A stretch of 64,000 nucleotides of DNA from Monocercomonoides exilis (GCA_001643675.2 LSRY02000008.1:1614001-1678000), one strand, 5' to 3'. Shown: positions 20,983 to 32,777, counted from the stretch's first letter. Notes: generated by a model not told the origin, from the sequence alone. Translations and numbers: made by a program.

Positions 20983-21351
20983 TGAGGGAGTTGAAAGGAA
21001 TAGGGCTTGATTCTCTCACTGTAATTCTTCCTTCATATTCACTTATTTGCCATTTTCTGATATTTCCCTCCAATCAGCTTGCCTTGCCTCTGAGCGCAAT
21101 CTCGAAAAAATATCCCTGTAAGTTTGCTCCAATTTCTTCTTTCTCTTATCCTGCTTTTTAAATGAATCTTATTAAAAAATAGAAAAGCATTTTCCCCCTT
21201 CAATATCACCAATCAGAAACAGCATTCCAATGCACTTCGCTATCCGCATTCAACAAAATCTCTCTCTTTTTCGACTGTTTTCTTCTTTTGCCTTCTTTCA
21301 AAATTCCATTCGCATCTATTTCCATTGAAATTTCAGCAAATATCTTATCAT

Positions 21352-21517
21352 CTTTTAAAAAAAAATGGGAGAAAAATATGAAAGAAATAAAAAACTGAAG
21401 AAATATTAAATTAAATATCAAGAAATACACATAATATATACATATGAAAGAAAATATGAAAATTAATTCGAAATAAAATATTTAAAACTAAATATAAAAC
21501 ATACGGAAAACCAGCAC
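21352..21517 (-). other. Candidate intron upstream of BH3b
   Basis: GTGCTGG donor and TTTTAAAAG acceptor on the - strand; 166 nt, the mirror of 9,410-9,575. The exon before it is the purine minisatellite, and the exon after it reads FAEISMEIDANGILKEGK. Confidence 0.45.
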
Positions 21518-21532
21518 CATTCACTTTTCGCA

Positions 21533-22008
21533 ATCTTCCCCTTCTTCTTCCCCTTCTTCTTCCCCTTCTTCTTCCCCTTCTTCTTCCCCTTCTTCTTCCC
21601 CTTCTTCTTCCCCTTCTTCTTCCCCTTCTTCTTCCCCTTCTTCTTCCCCTTCTTCTTCCCCCTCTTCTTCCCCTTCTTCTTCCCCTTCTTCTTCCCCTTC
21701 TTCTTCCCCTTCTTCTTCCCCCTCTTCTTCCCCTTCTTCTTCCCCCTCTTCTTCCCCTTCTTCTTCCCCTTCTTCTTCCCCTTCTTCTTCCCCCTCTTCT
21801 TCCCCTTCTTCTTCCCCCTCTTCTTCCCCTTCTTCTTCCCCTTCTTTTTCCCCCTCTTCTTCCCCTTCTTCTTCCCCCTCTTCTTCCCCTTCTTCTTCCC
21901 CTTCTTCTTCCCCTTCTTCTTCCACTTCTTTTTCCCCTTCTTCTTCCCCCTCTTCTTCCACTTCTTCTTCCCCCTCTTCTTCCCCTTCTTCTTCCCCTTC
22001 TTTTCTCA
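21533..22008 (-). repeat. Minisatellite, short allele (CTTCTTCCC on + strand)
   Basis: About 475 bp of mainly 12 bp units. On the - strand one frame stays open and reads (EEEG)n for about 150 residues with a few EKEV or EEV variants, ending in GEDCEK. The left-arm array is almost twice as long and changes frame repeatedly. No independent gene is claimed. Confidence 0.9.
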
Positions 22009-22338
22009 TCATCCTCATAAAATTTCTTTTCCTCTTCTCAATCTTGAGCCAAATGTCTCCTTTTATTGCTTCATCGGTTTTCCGATCTTTATTCGATCGC
22101 TTCGACTCCTTCTTTTCAAATCGCTGTTCAAATCTTCAAATCCCTCCTCTTTTCTCCCTTTCAATTTTTGCACCTGCTCACTCCTCTATTCACCCCTTTC
22201 ATTCATTCATCTCAGCCATCATTCCAAAAAATACCCTTCAAATGGCAATCTTTCCATGTTCCATATTCATTCATTCATTCACAGAATATATCCAAGCAAA
22301 ATTCTTAATTCGATGGAGGTGGAGGTGGAAAAATAACA

Positions 22339-22456
22339 AATATGATGAAAAAATATGATGAAAAAATATGATGAAAAAATATGATGAAAAAATATGATGA
22401 AAAAATATGATGAAAAAATATGATGAAAAAATATGATGAAAAAATATGATGAAAAA
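22339..22456 (+). repeat. Tandem AAAAAATATGATG repeats
   Basis: About nine 13 bp units, more homogeneous than the mirrored array at 8,091-8,203. This suggests local unit homogenisation in one arm. Confidence 0.85.
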
Positions 22457-24660
22457 CAAAATAAACAAATCCACACCTTTAACAATGGTCACACTTCGCT
22501 GACTATCCCTTCTTCTTCTTCTTCTTCTTCTTCTTCTTCTTCTTCTTCTTTTTGCTCCTCCCCAATTGTTGTTCCTTTCTGCCTTCACTCCCATCGCATC
22601 CATCTCTTCAATGTGTTGTTCCTCAATATCCCTATCCCTCTGCTCTCTTTTCTCTCCCTCTTTTGCCTCCCCCACTCCTTATAAAATGAATCTCCTCCAG
22701 ACATCCAAATAGAATCTTCAAATACAAATTCCATTTTGCTGAAAATGGCCTTCACCTTTTCTATCAAACACATTCCTCAAAATAATTCCTCATTTACCAT
22801 CTTCTGCTCTATCTTTATTTTTATTTTTATTTCTCTCTTTCTCTTTCTCTTTCTCTCTCTCTCTCTTTCCTTCTCTCTTTCTCTCTCTGGAATATTTGGA
22901 AAAAGCCTCTCTTTCAAAAGGGCAAATCCAAATCCGGCTGTTCATGTTTCCTCAAACCATCCCAATGCCCGATGAACAACAAGAGAATCTTCTGATGATT
23001 AAAATGCTCAAATATTAAAAAATATATCAAAATCAATCCGCAGACTCATTGAAGATATAAACATGAATATTAACCTTCTGGCTCGAATTTTCTTTTCTCA
23101 TCGTATCTTCCTCTTCTTCCTCTTGCACCTTTCAAAATATCGCTTCTTTCACCGAACAAAGCCCATCTGCCCCTTCTTCGCTCCTTTCTACTCCTAAAAA
23201 TCATTTACTTCCAATCCTTGGTCTTATTTCCACTTGAATAACTTCACAAACTCCGTTCTGTAAAAAACTGGAAAAGAAGATAATTCCATCAGAATAACCC
23301 CTTCCCATCCCTTTCCGCTGTATTGCCTTCTTCTTCTCTCCATTTCCTCTAAAATATCAACGCCCCTCCACCAAATATCACAATCCCTGTCTCCTCATCT
23401 CCCATGCCCTTCTTCCAACCAATAAAAAACAAATACCTCCATCCTTTTTCTGTCTCTTTCCATTGCAAAACACCCTCTCGTAGTCAGCCCTTCATCTTCC
23501 TCTGTCTCCACACCTCCAATGCAAAGTGCCAGCGCTGATGTTCCTTCTTCCTGTCTTTCTCCACCTCCGCCTCCAACACTTGCCCTGCAAATGAGAGGCG
23601 CGGCCAAACGGTTCGCAAAATAAATAATATAAAAATTTGAAGAATATTTTTCTTCACTTTTTTTTCTTCAATCCCACTTTTCCTTCTTATCAAACATAAG
23701 CCCACAAAATCTCTTCTCTTTGTTCCGCCTCATATGCCTCCCTCCTCTCTCTCCCTGCATTTGAAAAAAAAAAATATCCCTTTTCCATATCTCTCCATCT
23801 CTTATCCTCCTCTCCAATAAATATATTCCATTCACTCCACCTTTCTTGTTTTCCCTCTTATCCCACCTCCTCAACAGCAAATTCCTTTTCTCAAATAATA
23901 AACGCAACTTCCACACCTTCCAACTCACAAAAATCGAAAAAACTACCCCACAAAAGTCTATCCCTATCCATCTCCCACGTATCCATTTTGTCTCTTAAAC
24001 CTCCCAAAAACACCTCTTTCTCCCCCCAAAAAAATATCCTTTAATCGTTCCATTCCCTCTCTAAACCCTGCCTCCTCCAAGAACTCAACTCCTTCACCCC
24101 ACACCATAAATCCATCCTATTGTTATCGCATTGTCTTCATATGCCCATTCAGCCACGGCACATCGAGTAGGACTTTCTTTTCTTTTGTGGCTCTTATTCG
24201 TTATGGAACATGATCAAGCAATGTCAAATGCTCAGAAACTGTCAACGGGGTCAGATTCCGAGGTTTAAACAAAGACAGGTTGACCAAGTGAAATATTTCC
24301 AGTGAAAATGTGGGGTATTACAAAAGAATGTTTGCTTGATGAAAGATGAAATTGTTCATATTGATTGATGAATGGCTGTGGAGCAACAATATTTTCGATG
24401 GAAATGATGAATTTTCAATGTATGTAATTTTTATTGTTCTGTTGATTGTGAAGATGTTATCATCCGTAACCTCTCCAAAGTCGTGATTCAGACAACTTAT
24501 TTAAAATGAACAATTTATTCCATGCAGAGCAGAACAGCGAGGAAGCGAGACAAATGTTATGTTACAAATATATTAGAGCCAGAATGTATTTTATCATAAA
24601 TGTTTATGTGACTTGTTATTAACTCAACATGCACAATCGATAGAAATGTGATGAAAAATG
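22457..24660. other. Degenerate divergent region, P1 right arm
   Basis: Contains the (TTC)n tract (22,509-22,548), CT-rich tracts near 22,815-22,890, and on the - strand the reading VLEAEVEKDRKKEHQRW (23,484-23,705). At about 24,415-24,485 (+) there is a hydrophobic segment MYVIFIVLLIVKMLSSV followed by a stop. No intact gene is supported. Confidence 0.4.
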
Positions 24661-24902
24661 AAATTTAATGGAGCAGAAATCAACGGGGTTGGAAGATATC
24701 CAAGGCAAAAAGGAAGAATAACCAAATTCAATGAAAAGGGAGCGTTTTTTAAAAAGAGGAAGAAGACATTTTCATTTTTAAGTTTGTTGGAAAGATTGGG
24801 GCAAATAACTGAAACAGGAGATTGAAATCAGTTTGGACAGAACAATGCGCCTTTCTTTGGAGAAGAAGGACAAGACATTGATTTTACGGACTGAGGAGAG
24901 GG

Positions 24903-25427
24903 ATGGAACTGCTTTTCATTGCTTGGCTTGAGAGGCGAAAAAACGAGAAAAACAGACAGTTTTGCGTAATACGGCAGCTGGAGGCAAATTACAGGCAAAA
25001 TGGACTTTTATCGTTTGACCTTTGTCTTCAGCCTTCTATCATTGAAACGTTATTCACAAGAGCAGAGAACGAGGTTGCGATGCTGAGAATATCTTCTGAC
25101 AGAAGATACATAGTATTCAAACTTGAAAATAACATCGCATTCACCATCTTTATCGTCTTTATCTCTGTCATTGCCATCACCGCTGTCATTATCTTCTTCA
25201 TCTTCATTAAAATTATATTGAAGCATTTTTATTATTTGTGTATTATTCGAGCGGAATCAGTGCTCAGGATTGGAAATAAGCAAGTTGTTGGAAGCAGAAC
25301 AGAATCACTTTCATTGATGTTGAGATTGGCAGCAGAAGCAAAAAAGGCGAGTTTTGTTGGCAGAAAAGAACAATATTTTGAGAGGCACTCGAAGAAGAAG
25401 AAGAAAGTGTGTGAAGATTGGCAATAA
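24903..25427 (+). CDS. Membrane-anchor-like fragment, 174 codons (P1 right arm)
   Basis: Mirror of 5,138-5,617, with a longer tail caused by an indel. The reading is ELLFIAWLERRKNEKN, then LLSFDLCLQPS, then LRISSDRRYIVFKLENN. A hydrophobic helix lies at about residues 82-108, and a basic tail (EQYFERHSKKKKK) follows. The tail DNA aligns with sequence downstream of BH3 (RKEQYFERQ), so the fragment seems to be a decayed C-terminus of a family member. It lies about 600 bp upstream of BH5 on the same strand. Family unknown. Confidence 0.35.
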   Translation: MELLFIAWLERRKNEKNRQFCVIRQLEANYRQNGLLSFDLCLQPSIIETLFTRAENEVAMLRISSDRRYIVFKLENNIAFTIFIVFISVIAITAVIIFFIFIKIILKHFYYLCIIRAESVLRIGNKQVVGSRTESLSLMLRLAAEAKKASFVGRKEQYFERHSKKKKKVCEDWQ

Positions 25428-25812
25428 ATATATTTTTAGAGTTTGCTTTGTATTAATTTTTTTTCTCAAATTTTTCACATATTTATTTTTTTTATTTTTT
25501 TGAGGGATTAAGATTTATGGAAGGACATTTTCAGGCAATGAATGAACATGGGGAAAAGAGCACATTTGATGCTTTTGAGAAAGCAGGCAACACAATTTTT
25601 TTGAGAATATCGAAGAATGAGCTGGAGGAAATCAATGAAATGAATGGAAGAGGAGGGATTTGAAGATTTATGTTGAATTTTGAAAAAGAAGAAGGGGAAG
25701 CGACGGAAAAGAATAATCGGAAAATTGAAGAAATGGCTGAAGAAGAAATGTGACAGGAAGTCAAGAAGGAAATGAAGATGAAGAAAAGGAAGCAGATTGC
25801 GAAAGGAAAATG

Positions 25813-25880
25813 GTACTGGTTTGTGATATTTTGTATTACATTTAAAATATTTTTTTTCTTTTTTTTTTTTATGATGACAG
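25813..25880 (+). other. Candidate intron upstream of BH5
   Basis: GTACTGG donor after GCGAAAGGAAAATG, and a T-rich tract then ATGATGACAG acceptor; 68 nt. The following exon encodes a basic leader (GIWKEGRKRKQ). It is the mirror of 4,641-4,708. Confidence 0.5.
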
Positions 25881-26099
25881 GGAGTTTTGCATGAATATCC
25901 AAAAGGGATGAATGCGAATGGAATATGGAAAGAAGGAAGAAAACGGAAACAGAAGGAAAAAAAAAAGATTTAGGCGATAACATTCCTATCAGAAGAGGCG
26001 AGCGAAGACAAAAAAAGATACTGAAACTTATTGGGATATTTTGCAAAATTTTTCTGAATGAAGGGGAAGAGAAGGAAACGTTGAAGGAAAGAAATTTCT

Positions 26100-27668
26100 G
26101 TGAGAGAATCTCTTATCCAATCTTCAACCCCATTCCTCTCATCAATCTTCATTACCCTTATATCCCTATCTCACCTGACATTTTTCAATATATCAACAGC
26201 AAATGAGGCATGTTCACCTGCAACAACTACGTCAGCCCAAACTACATGTCTGATGAGCAGCTGTTCATTCTCATCAGTTTGCAATGGGTATGATGGAGGG
26301 ATTGTTCATTCCCTCAACAATCCTTTAGCTTCATTGTCTGCGTCAAACACCTCATTCGTTGGGTGTTGTCGGGCAAGAAATGTTGTATGTGAAGGAACTG
26401 CAGACAACAAGCTGACTCCAGGGAGACAGAATGAAACAGAAAATGGAGAAAATTCATTTATTTGGTGCGAGTGGAATGGATCGAGGACAACAGGAGAAAG
26501 CGACTCGTATGCTGATGGAATATCGAGCGGAGGGGCCATCTGCATGTACAATCTCAATTTCGGAGAACTATCTGTATCTCATTGCTCATTCAATGATTGT
26601 TATGCACATTATTCGGGAGGTGGTATTCATTGCTACAACATCAAATCTGTTGATATTACAAATAACATGTTCAATTCATGCACTGCTCAAACATGGATTG
26701 GGGGAGGAATGTGTATTTATGTGATTTCAACATGTGTTCGGATCAGCGGATGTGAATTTCAGGGTTGCAAAGCAAATTATTATGGAGGAGGACTTTTTCT
26801 TGAAAATTTTCAGGTATCTGGATCAGGATGCATTGGAAATGAAAATGGTGGAGGGGAGAGTGCATGTGTGTTTGACTGCTGTTTCACTTCATGCTCATTG
26901 ACAAACAATGGAGGTGGAGGCATGTTTTGTAAAACTGTTCCTGCGACGCAATTCAAAATGAGGAGCATTCAGTTTATTTCATGTTCTGCAATGACAAGGG
27001 GAGGAGGACTATATATGGAGCCAAACAAACAAACAGCACAAAATGAAACAATTTATTGCTATTTCCTCTTCTTCCATGAATGCAAATGTTCGGCCAATGT
27101 TCCATATGGCCATGACATAATCTATGCAGATTATTATAATGTCTTTTTGAATTCAGGCAATCCGTTCTATGAATGTTATACAACGAACACAGATGAGAAG
27201 AGAATGTGCTATGCGTATAATTACTCGAATGCAGGTGCCTGGACATTTGATCAATCAATGAAAAAGGATTGGCTGAAGGACAAGACGATATATGTTTCGG
27301 TGAATGGAAATGATAATTTTGAGTTGTGTGGGGCAAATGAAACATTTCCTTGTCTGACAGTGAAGAAGGCATTTGAAATGAGTGAGGTGCAGATAAACTT
27401 GGCAATCACGCTGCTGGATGGGAATCACAAAAGCGAGGCAACAACAATTGAGATTGGATCAAAGAAGATTTCAGTCATTGGGAGAGGCAAAGATAAGAGT
27501 TCGATTGGAACAGGAGCATTTTCATCAACAAGATCGCTGTTCAGCGTGTCAACAGGTCATCTTAGAATGAGTCATTTGAAAGTCGATTGTAACTCAAATA
27601 TAAATCCTTCGCCGAATGTGGCTGTGGTGTCTGATGGGAACTATTTATTTTGCTTAGAGGTTGTATAG
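26100..27668 (+). CDS. BH5: beta-helix cassette bridging P1 and P2
   Basis: 522 codons. The N-terminal third matches BH2 (P1 arm) and the C-terminal quarter matches BH6 (P2 arm). Segments in order: SLSHLTFFNISTANEAC (about residues 22-40), NTSFVGCC, GGAICMY, GGGIHC, GGGMCI, GGGLFLE, GGGMFC, GGGLYME, CYTTNTDEKRMCYAY, the type 2 DUF1565-like segment YVSVNGND..CLTVKKAFE (about 393-430), and a terminal helix part GHLRMSHLKVDCNSNINPS. It ends at TAG after LFCLEVV, earlier than BH10, so it is truncated. The ORF opens at GTG; the frame is closed by a TGA five codons upstream. The leader before it (25,925-26,099) is in another frame, and removing a GTGAGA..CAACAG segment would join the two in frame. 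Confidence 0.6.
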   Translation: MRESLIQSSTPFLSSIFITLISLSHLTFFNISTANEACSPATTTSAQTTCLMSSCSFSSVCNGYDGGIVHSLNNPLASLSASNTSFVGCCRARNVVCEGTADNKLTPGRQNETENGENSFIWCEWNGSRTTGESDSYADGISSGGAICMYNLNFGELSVSHCSFNDCYAHYSGGGIHCYNIKSVDITNNMFNSCTAQTWIGGGMCIYVISTCVRISGCEFQGCKANYYGGGLFLENFQVSGSGCIGNENGGGESACVFDCCFTSCSLTNNGGGGMFCKTVPATQFKMRSIQFISCSAMTRGGGLYMEPNKQTAQNETIYCYFLFFHECKCSANVPYGHDIIYADYYNVFLNSGNPFYECYTTNTDEKRMCYAYNYSNAGAWTFDQSMKKDWLKDKTIYVSVNGNDNFELCGANETFPCLTVKKAFEMSEVQINLAITLLDGNHKSEATTIEIGSKKISVIGRGKDKSSIGTGAFSSTRSLFSVSTGHLRMSHLKVDCNSNINPSPNVAVVSDGNYLFCLEVV

Positions 27669-28797
27669 ATGAGCGTTTCTTTTTTCATCAGAGCCGAATC
27701 CTTTTTATTTTTTTTAAATTTAATTTGCGATTTTATTTCGATGGGCAGATTTTTGCGCAACTGAACTTTTCCATGTTATACTTCTTTTTACAATATTAAA
27801 ACAGTATTAAACAAATTGTACCATTTCTTATAACGTTTTCTTTTAGGCGCATGTAAAAAGAAAAATAAACTATTTCTTAAAAAATATGAAAAGTTCAAAT
27901 TTTAAACTTATATTTTTTTATTTTTATTTTTATTTCTTGAAATGAATACAGGTATTTATTTTTATTTTTATTTTATTTCATTTTTTATTTCATTTTTTTT
28001 TTTTTGATTAAATTTTTTCTTTGGTTTGTAAGCTAAGATGGTTATTAACTGTTCTATTTTATTTATTTTTATTGTGCTCTTTCAGATTTCTGTTTTCTTG
28101 TTCATTGCAGAATGTATTAATTACTAGTCAATTGAATTTAGTTTACTGAAGTGTTGGAAAGCCTTTGCTCTTTTATTGTGTTTTCTTTTTAAATTGAATA
28201 ATGTATGCTATTTGGTATGTTGTAATATTGCTGTGTGCAATTGCAGAAATGAAACAAGGAGCACTGTCAAAAATTAAAAAACAATTAAAAATCTATCACA
28301 ATGTGCTTTAATTCTTAAATCCAGAGTGATGATTTGAAACTGTAATTTGTAATCTCAACCATGTTTTTCAAGCTGTATACAGCTTGACGCAAACTTATTG
28401 ACGATTAAATATGCACAAAACATTTGTAATGCAGGAATTAATACGAATTTTCAAGTATTTTTGTACTGTTCATCAAAAATGTGTTATTAAAAAGAAAAAG
28501 AAAAATAATGTTCAAAAATATCAAATTAATCAAACTCTCAGCTATTTATTAGCTCAACAATTGTTCCACTTTATTGCTAATTTTCGTTTTATGCCTGAAA
28601 AACTGGGTTAAAAATTTTTGAAATCGTGTCCATTTAAAATAATTCAAAATTCAAAATTTCATAACTTAATTTCGAAACGAAAAAATGTGGGGGAAAATAT
28701 GAAACTTCAAGCTTTTTCATTGAAATAATTTGCACGGTGGATGAACTTTTTGTGATCCAAAAATATAAGCAAAACGGGTTTATTCATTCGAATCATT
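27669..28797. other. P2 left flank, AT-rich non-coding
   Basis: TTTATTTTTATTTT-type runs near 27,910-28,010. No gene is supported. Mirrored at 29,064-30,207. Confidence 0.55.
28368..28387. repeat. 20 bp perfect palindrome
   Basis: TCAAGCTGTATACAGCTTGA reads the same on both strands. A second copy lies at 29,486-29,505 in the other P2 arm. It could be a protein-binding site or a cruciform seed; function unknown. Confidence 0.75.
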
Positions 28798-29063
28798 CAC
28801 ATGTGTGTGATTCTTTTTGAAAAGTCGCAAATGTTAAACATTTTGAATTAATGATAATGTTTCTAATTTGATCAGTGTTCACTTTAAATCCATCAAATTT
28901 TATCATTATTCAAACTTGATTTCACAAACCAATTTGATGCGAAAATATATCATCATGGAGAAATTTGATGGATTTAAAGTGAACACTGATCAAATTAGAA
29001 ACATTATCATTAATTCAAAATGTTTAACATTTGCGACTTTTCAAAAAGAATCACACACATGTG
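28798..29063. mobile_element. TIR element of about 265 bp at the P2 centre
   Basis: The ends carry GTGATTCTTTTTGAAA at about 28,807-28,822 and its inverse at about 29,039-29,054. The same string occurs in the left TIR of M2 (53,318-53,579). The length is close to M2 and M3 (262-263 bp). The P2 spacer lies in its middle. It is therefore either a long-TIR variant of the same family or an element on which the palindrome formed. Confidence 0.5.
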
Positions 29064-30207
29064 AATGATTCGAATGAATAAACCCGTTTTGCTTATATTT
29101 TTGGATCACAAAAAGTTCATCCACCGTGCAAATTATTTCAATGAAAAAGCTTGAAGTTTCATATTTTCCCCCACATTTTTTCGTTTCGAAATTAAGTTAT
29201 GAAATTTTGAATTTTGAATTATTTTAAATGGACACGATTTCAAAAATTTTTAACCCAGTTTTTCAGGCATAAAACGAAAATTAGCAAAACAATAAAGTGG
29301 AACAATTGTTGAGCTAATAAATAGCTGAGAGTTTGATTAATTTGATATTTTTGAACATTATTTTTTCTTTTTTCTTTTTTTAATAACACATTTTTTTGAT
29401 GAACAGTACAAAAAATACTTGAAAATTCGTATTAATTCCTGCATTACAAATGTTTTGTGCATATTTAATCGTCAATAAGTTTGCGTCAAGCTGTATACAG
29501 CTTGAAAAACATGGTTGAGATTACAAATTACAGTTTCAAATCATCACTCTGGATTTAAGAATTAAAGCACATTGTGATAGATTTTTAATTGTTTTTTTAA
29601 TTTTTTGACAGTGCTCCTTGTTTCATTTCTGCAATTGCACACAGCAATATTACAACATACCAAATAGCATACATTATTCAATTTAAAAAGAAAACACAAT
29701 AAAAGAGCAAAGGCTTTCCAACACTTCAGTAAACTAAATTCAATTGACTAGTAATTAATACATTCTGCAATGAACAAGAAAACAGAAATCTGAAAGAGCA
29801 CAATAAAAATAAATAAAATAGAACAGTTAATAACCATCTTAGCTTACAAACCAAAGAAAAAATTTAATCAAAAAAAAAAAAAATGAAATAAAAAATGAAA
29901 TAAAATAAAAATAAAAATAAATACCTGTATTCATTTCAAGAAATAAAAATAAAAATAAAAAAATATAAGTTTAAAATTTGAACTTTTCATATTTTTTAAG
30001 AAATAGTTTATTTTTCTTTTTACATGCGCCTAAAAGAAAACGTTATAAGAAATGGTACAATTTGTTTAATACTGTTTTAATATTGTAAAAAGAAGTATAA
30101 CATGGAAAAGTTCAGTTGCGCAAAAATCTGCCCATCGAAATAAAATCGCAAATTAAATTTAAAAAAAATAAAAAGGATTCTGCTCTGATGAAAAAAGAAA
30201 CGTTCAT
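29064..30207. other. P2 right flank, AT-rich non-coding
   Basis: Mirror of 27,669-28,797, with small indels in A/T runs. No gene was recognised. Confidence 0.55.
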
Positions 30208-31699
30208 CTATACAACCTCTAAGAAAAATAAATAGTTCCTATCGGATGTCTCAACCACATTCAGCGAAGGATTTATATTTGAATTACAATCAACCTTCAA
30301 ATGATTCATTCCAAGATGACCTGTTGATACACTGAACAACGCTCCAGTTGATGAAAGTGCCCCTGTTTCAATCGAACTCTCCGTCCTCCCTTTCCCAATG
30401 ACCGAAATCTTCTTTGATCCAATCTCAATTGTTGTTGCCTCGCTTTTGTGATTCCCATCCAGCAGCGTGATTGCCAAGTTTATCTGCACCTCACTCATTT
30501 CAAATGCCTTCTTCACTGTCAGACAAGGAAATGTTTCATTTGCCCCACACAACTCAAAATTATCATTTCCATTCACCGAAACATATAACGTTTTATCTTT
30601 CAGCCAATCCTTTTTCATTGATTGATCATATGCCCAACTCCCCGAATTCGATGCATTGTATCCGTAGCATACTCTCTTGTCATCTGTATTTGTGGTGTAA
30701 CATTCATGGAACGGATTTCCTGATTCCAAATAAAGATTAAAGTAATCATAATACATCACATCATGACCATATGGAGTGGATGTAATCCTGCACTTGCATT
30801 CATGAAAGAAAAGGAAAAAGCAATAAATCCCATCACCTGGTGGTGTTGGTTTATTCGGATCAAAGCTTAGCCCTCCACCATACGATGAAGCATTACATGA
30901 AATAAATTGAATGCTCCTCATTTTAAATGTGACAGGAACAGTTCGACAATACATGCCTCCGCCACTTGAACTTGAAAGGGAGCATGAAGTGAAACCGCAG
31001 TCAAACACACACGCACTCTCCCCTCCTCCATTTTCTGCTTCAATGCATCCTGTTCCTGAAACCTGAAAATCATTAAGATAAAGTCCTCCTCCATTATTAT
31101 TTGCTTTACAATTCTGGAATTCACATTCGCTGATCCGAGCACATGATAAAATCGAATAAGCATGAATTCCGCCACCTGTATTTGCTTGTGCTGTGCAGCT
31201 GCTGAATGTGCTGTTCTCACACACAATTGTCTTGATTGCATGGCAAAATACACCTCCGCCATGCGCATCAGAATAGCAGTTGTTGAACTTGCAAAACAAA
31301 ATAGACAACATTCCTTCTCCCAAATTGAACATGCATATCGCTCCCCCGCTCGATATACCATCATCCCATGAATCGCCTTTTCCCGCTGTTTTTGACCCAT
31401 CCCATTCGCACCAAATAAATGTATTTGCTCCATTGAATGTTTCATTTTGTCTTCCTGGAGCCAGCTTATTAGTTTTAGTTCCTTCGCAAACAACATTTCT
31501 TGTCCTGCAACACCCAACAAATGATGTGTTTGAGGGCAGACAAGGAGGCCAAGGGGTTATTGAGGGAAGGAACAATTCCTCCATCATACGCATCACAAAT
31601 CGATGAAAATGAGCAACTGCTCATAAAACAAGTGGTTTGGGCTGACGTAGTGGTTGAAGGCGAACATGCCTCATTTGCTGTTGAAATATTGAAAAACAA
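30208..31699 (-). pseudogene. BH6: beta-helix cassette, frameshifted N-terminus
   Basis: Twin of BH9 across P3. An extra G in the run at 31,534-31,536 (GAGGGC against GAGGC in BH9) splits the N-terminal coil (31,475-31,699) from the rest (30,208-31,596). Segments: NTSFVGCC, GGAICMF, GGGVFC, GGGIHA, GGGLYL, GGGMYC, GGGLSFD, CYTTNTDDKRVCYGY, and the type 2 segment YVSVNGND..CLTVKKAFE. The last ~90 codons follow BH5 (ending LFFLEVV and TAG) rather than BH9. It may be intact if the extra G is a sequencing error. Confidence 0.55.
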
Positions 31700-31961
31700 A
31701 TATGTTGGAAGAGAAAAATACAGAAAAAGAGAAATGCAGTTCGCTCACTGAAGCACTTCTTTCTTTGCCTCCTTCTCTTCTCAATGCTTCTTGGTGAAAT
31801 TTCACAAAATACCTCAACATGGTCGCATCCCTTTTTCCATCTTTTCTGCCCCTTCTTCATCGTCTGCTTTCCCCATATCTCTTTTTCTTCTATTGAAATC
31901 TTCTGCTTGTTTTCAAAAATCCATTTTCTGTCATCGCTTTTAAATATACATGCAAAAGTCC

Positions 31962-32088
31962 CTGCTATCATTAAAAAAATAAATTATAAATTTAGAAATA
32001 TTAAATAAAATAAAATACAAAATATAAATATAAACAAACAAACAAACAAATAAATAAAAATACAATACAAATTATGAAAAATCAGTAC
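31962..32088 (-). other. Candidate intron upstream of BH6
   Basis: GTACTGA donor after AAAAAACG and ATGATAGCAG acceptor on the - strand; 127 nt; mirror of 49,974-50,100. Confidence 0.5.
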
Positions 32089-32435
32089 CGTTTTTTTATC
32101 GGCTTTTTCCACTTCATTTTCTGCTTCTTCTTCTTCTTCTTTTCCTCCTCCTCCTCCTCCTCTAAATATCGCTCCTTTTTGCTAACACACCCGCCTGCCC
32201 CATCTCTGCCGACGATCCAAATGCCAATAGCATTTTCCCCATTTTACTCCAAAAAAGAAAAGAAAAGAAAAGAAAAGAAAAGAAAATAGCCAAAGTCCAG
32301 TCCTCAGATTCCCTGAAACAAAAAACTTCAACAACTTGATTCCAATAAATAGACCAGAATGGCGAAGAAGGCAAAGAAGTAATTATTGAAGAAGACATTG
32401 AACGACAAATAGAAGGAGATGATAAAACTGATGAA

Positions 32436-32777
32436 TCAGGAGAAGTGGATGATGATGATGATGATGATGACCAAGAAGAAGTTTTTATAAAAATTATCTA
32501 CAAAAAAGTTAGTGATTATAAATGAGCATTTGACAGCATTTTCACAGTTAGCAGCTCCAAATGCTCTTCCTCCGCCTTTCTGCTCCTTCTTTGCAATATC
32601 TAATGTCTGCTCGAAAAAATACCAAGAGAAGGGAAATTGAAAATTAGACGCTTGCAGATTTAAAGTTGACATGAAATGAGCTGAAGCTGTTGAATCACTT
32701 CTTTTTAGAGAAAAAATTGCAGGAAAAAGAAAGAAGGAGCAGATGAAGATGAGAAGGATGAAATATAAAAATTCGTT
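32436..32777 (-). other. Membrane helix plus tail after BH7a, -1 frame
   Basis: Mirror of 49,285-49,626. In the -1 frame from BH7a it reads FLYFILLIFICSFFLFPAIF, then a tail of about 90 residues up to TGA. It overlaps the 3' end of the BH7a ORF. Confidence 0.45.

Larger units (their letters stand above)
4045..26476. repeat. Giant palindrome P1 (arms 4,045-15,421 and 15,474-26,476)
   Basis: Reverse-complement pairs add up to about 30,895 at the centre (15,065 with 15,830), 30,925 at 9,964/20,962 and 30,521 at 4,090/26,431. The drift comes mainly from the unequal minisatellite at 8.5-9.4 kb against 21.5-22.0 kb. The inner part (about 9.7-15.3 kb) is nearly identical between arms. The outer part (4-9 kb) carries scattered substitutions, for example 5,613-5,640 against 24,880-24,910. 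The spacer is about 50 nt. Both outer ends lie inside beta-helix cassettes (BH2 and BH5). Confidence 0.9.
27247..30628. repeat. Palindrome P2 (arms 27,247-28,900 and 28,961-30,628)
   Basis: Pairs add to about 57,861-57,876 (28,900 with 28,961; 27,668 with 30,208). Spacer of 60 nt. The arms contain the 3' quarters of BH5 and BH6 and about 1.2 kb of AT-rich flank each. The outer limits lie inside BH5 and BH6 near the codons for DQSMKKDWLKDK. Confidence 0.85.

Noticed and set aside
8540-22008. CRISPR arrays or phage-type repeats
   Set aside because: The repeats are contiguous micro- or minisatellites without unique spacers, and the setting is eukaryotic.
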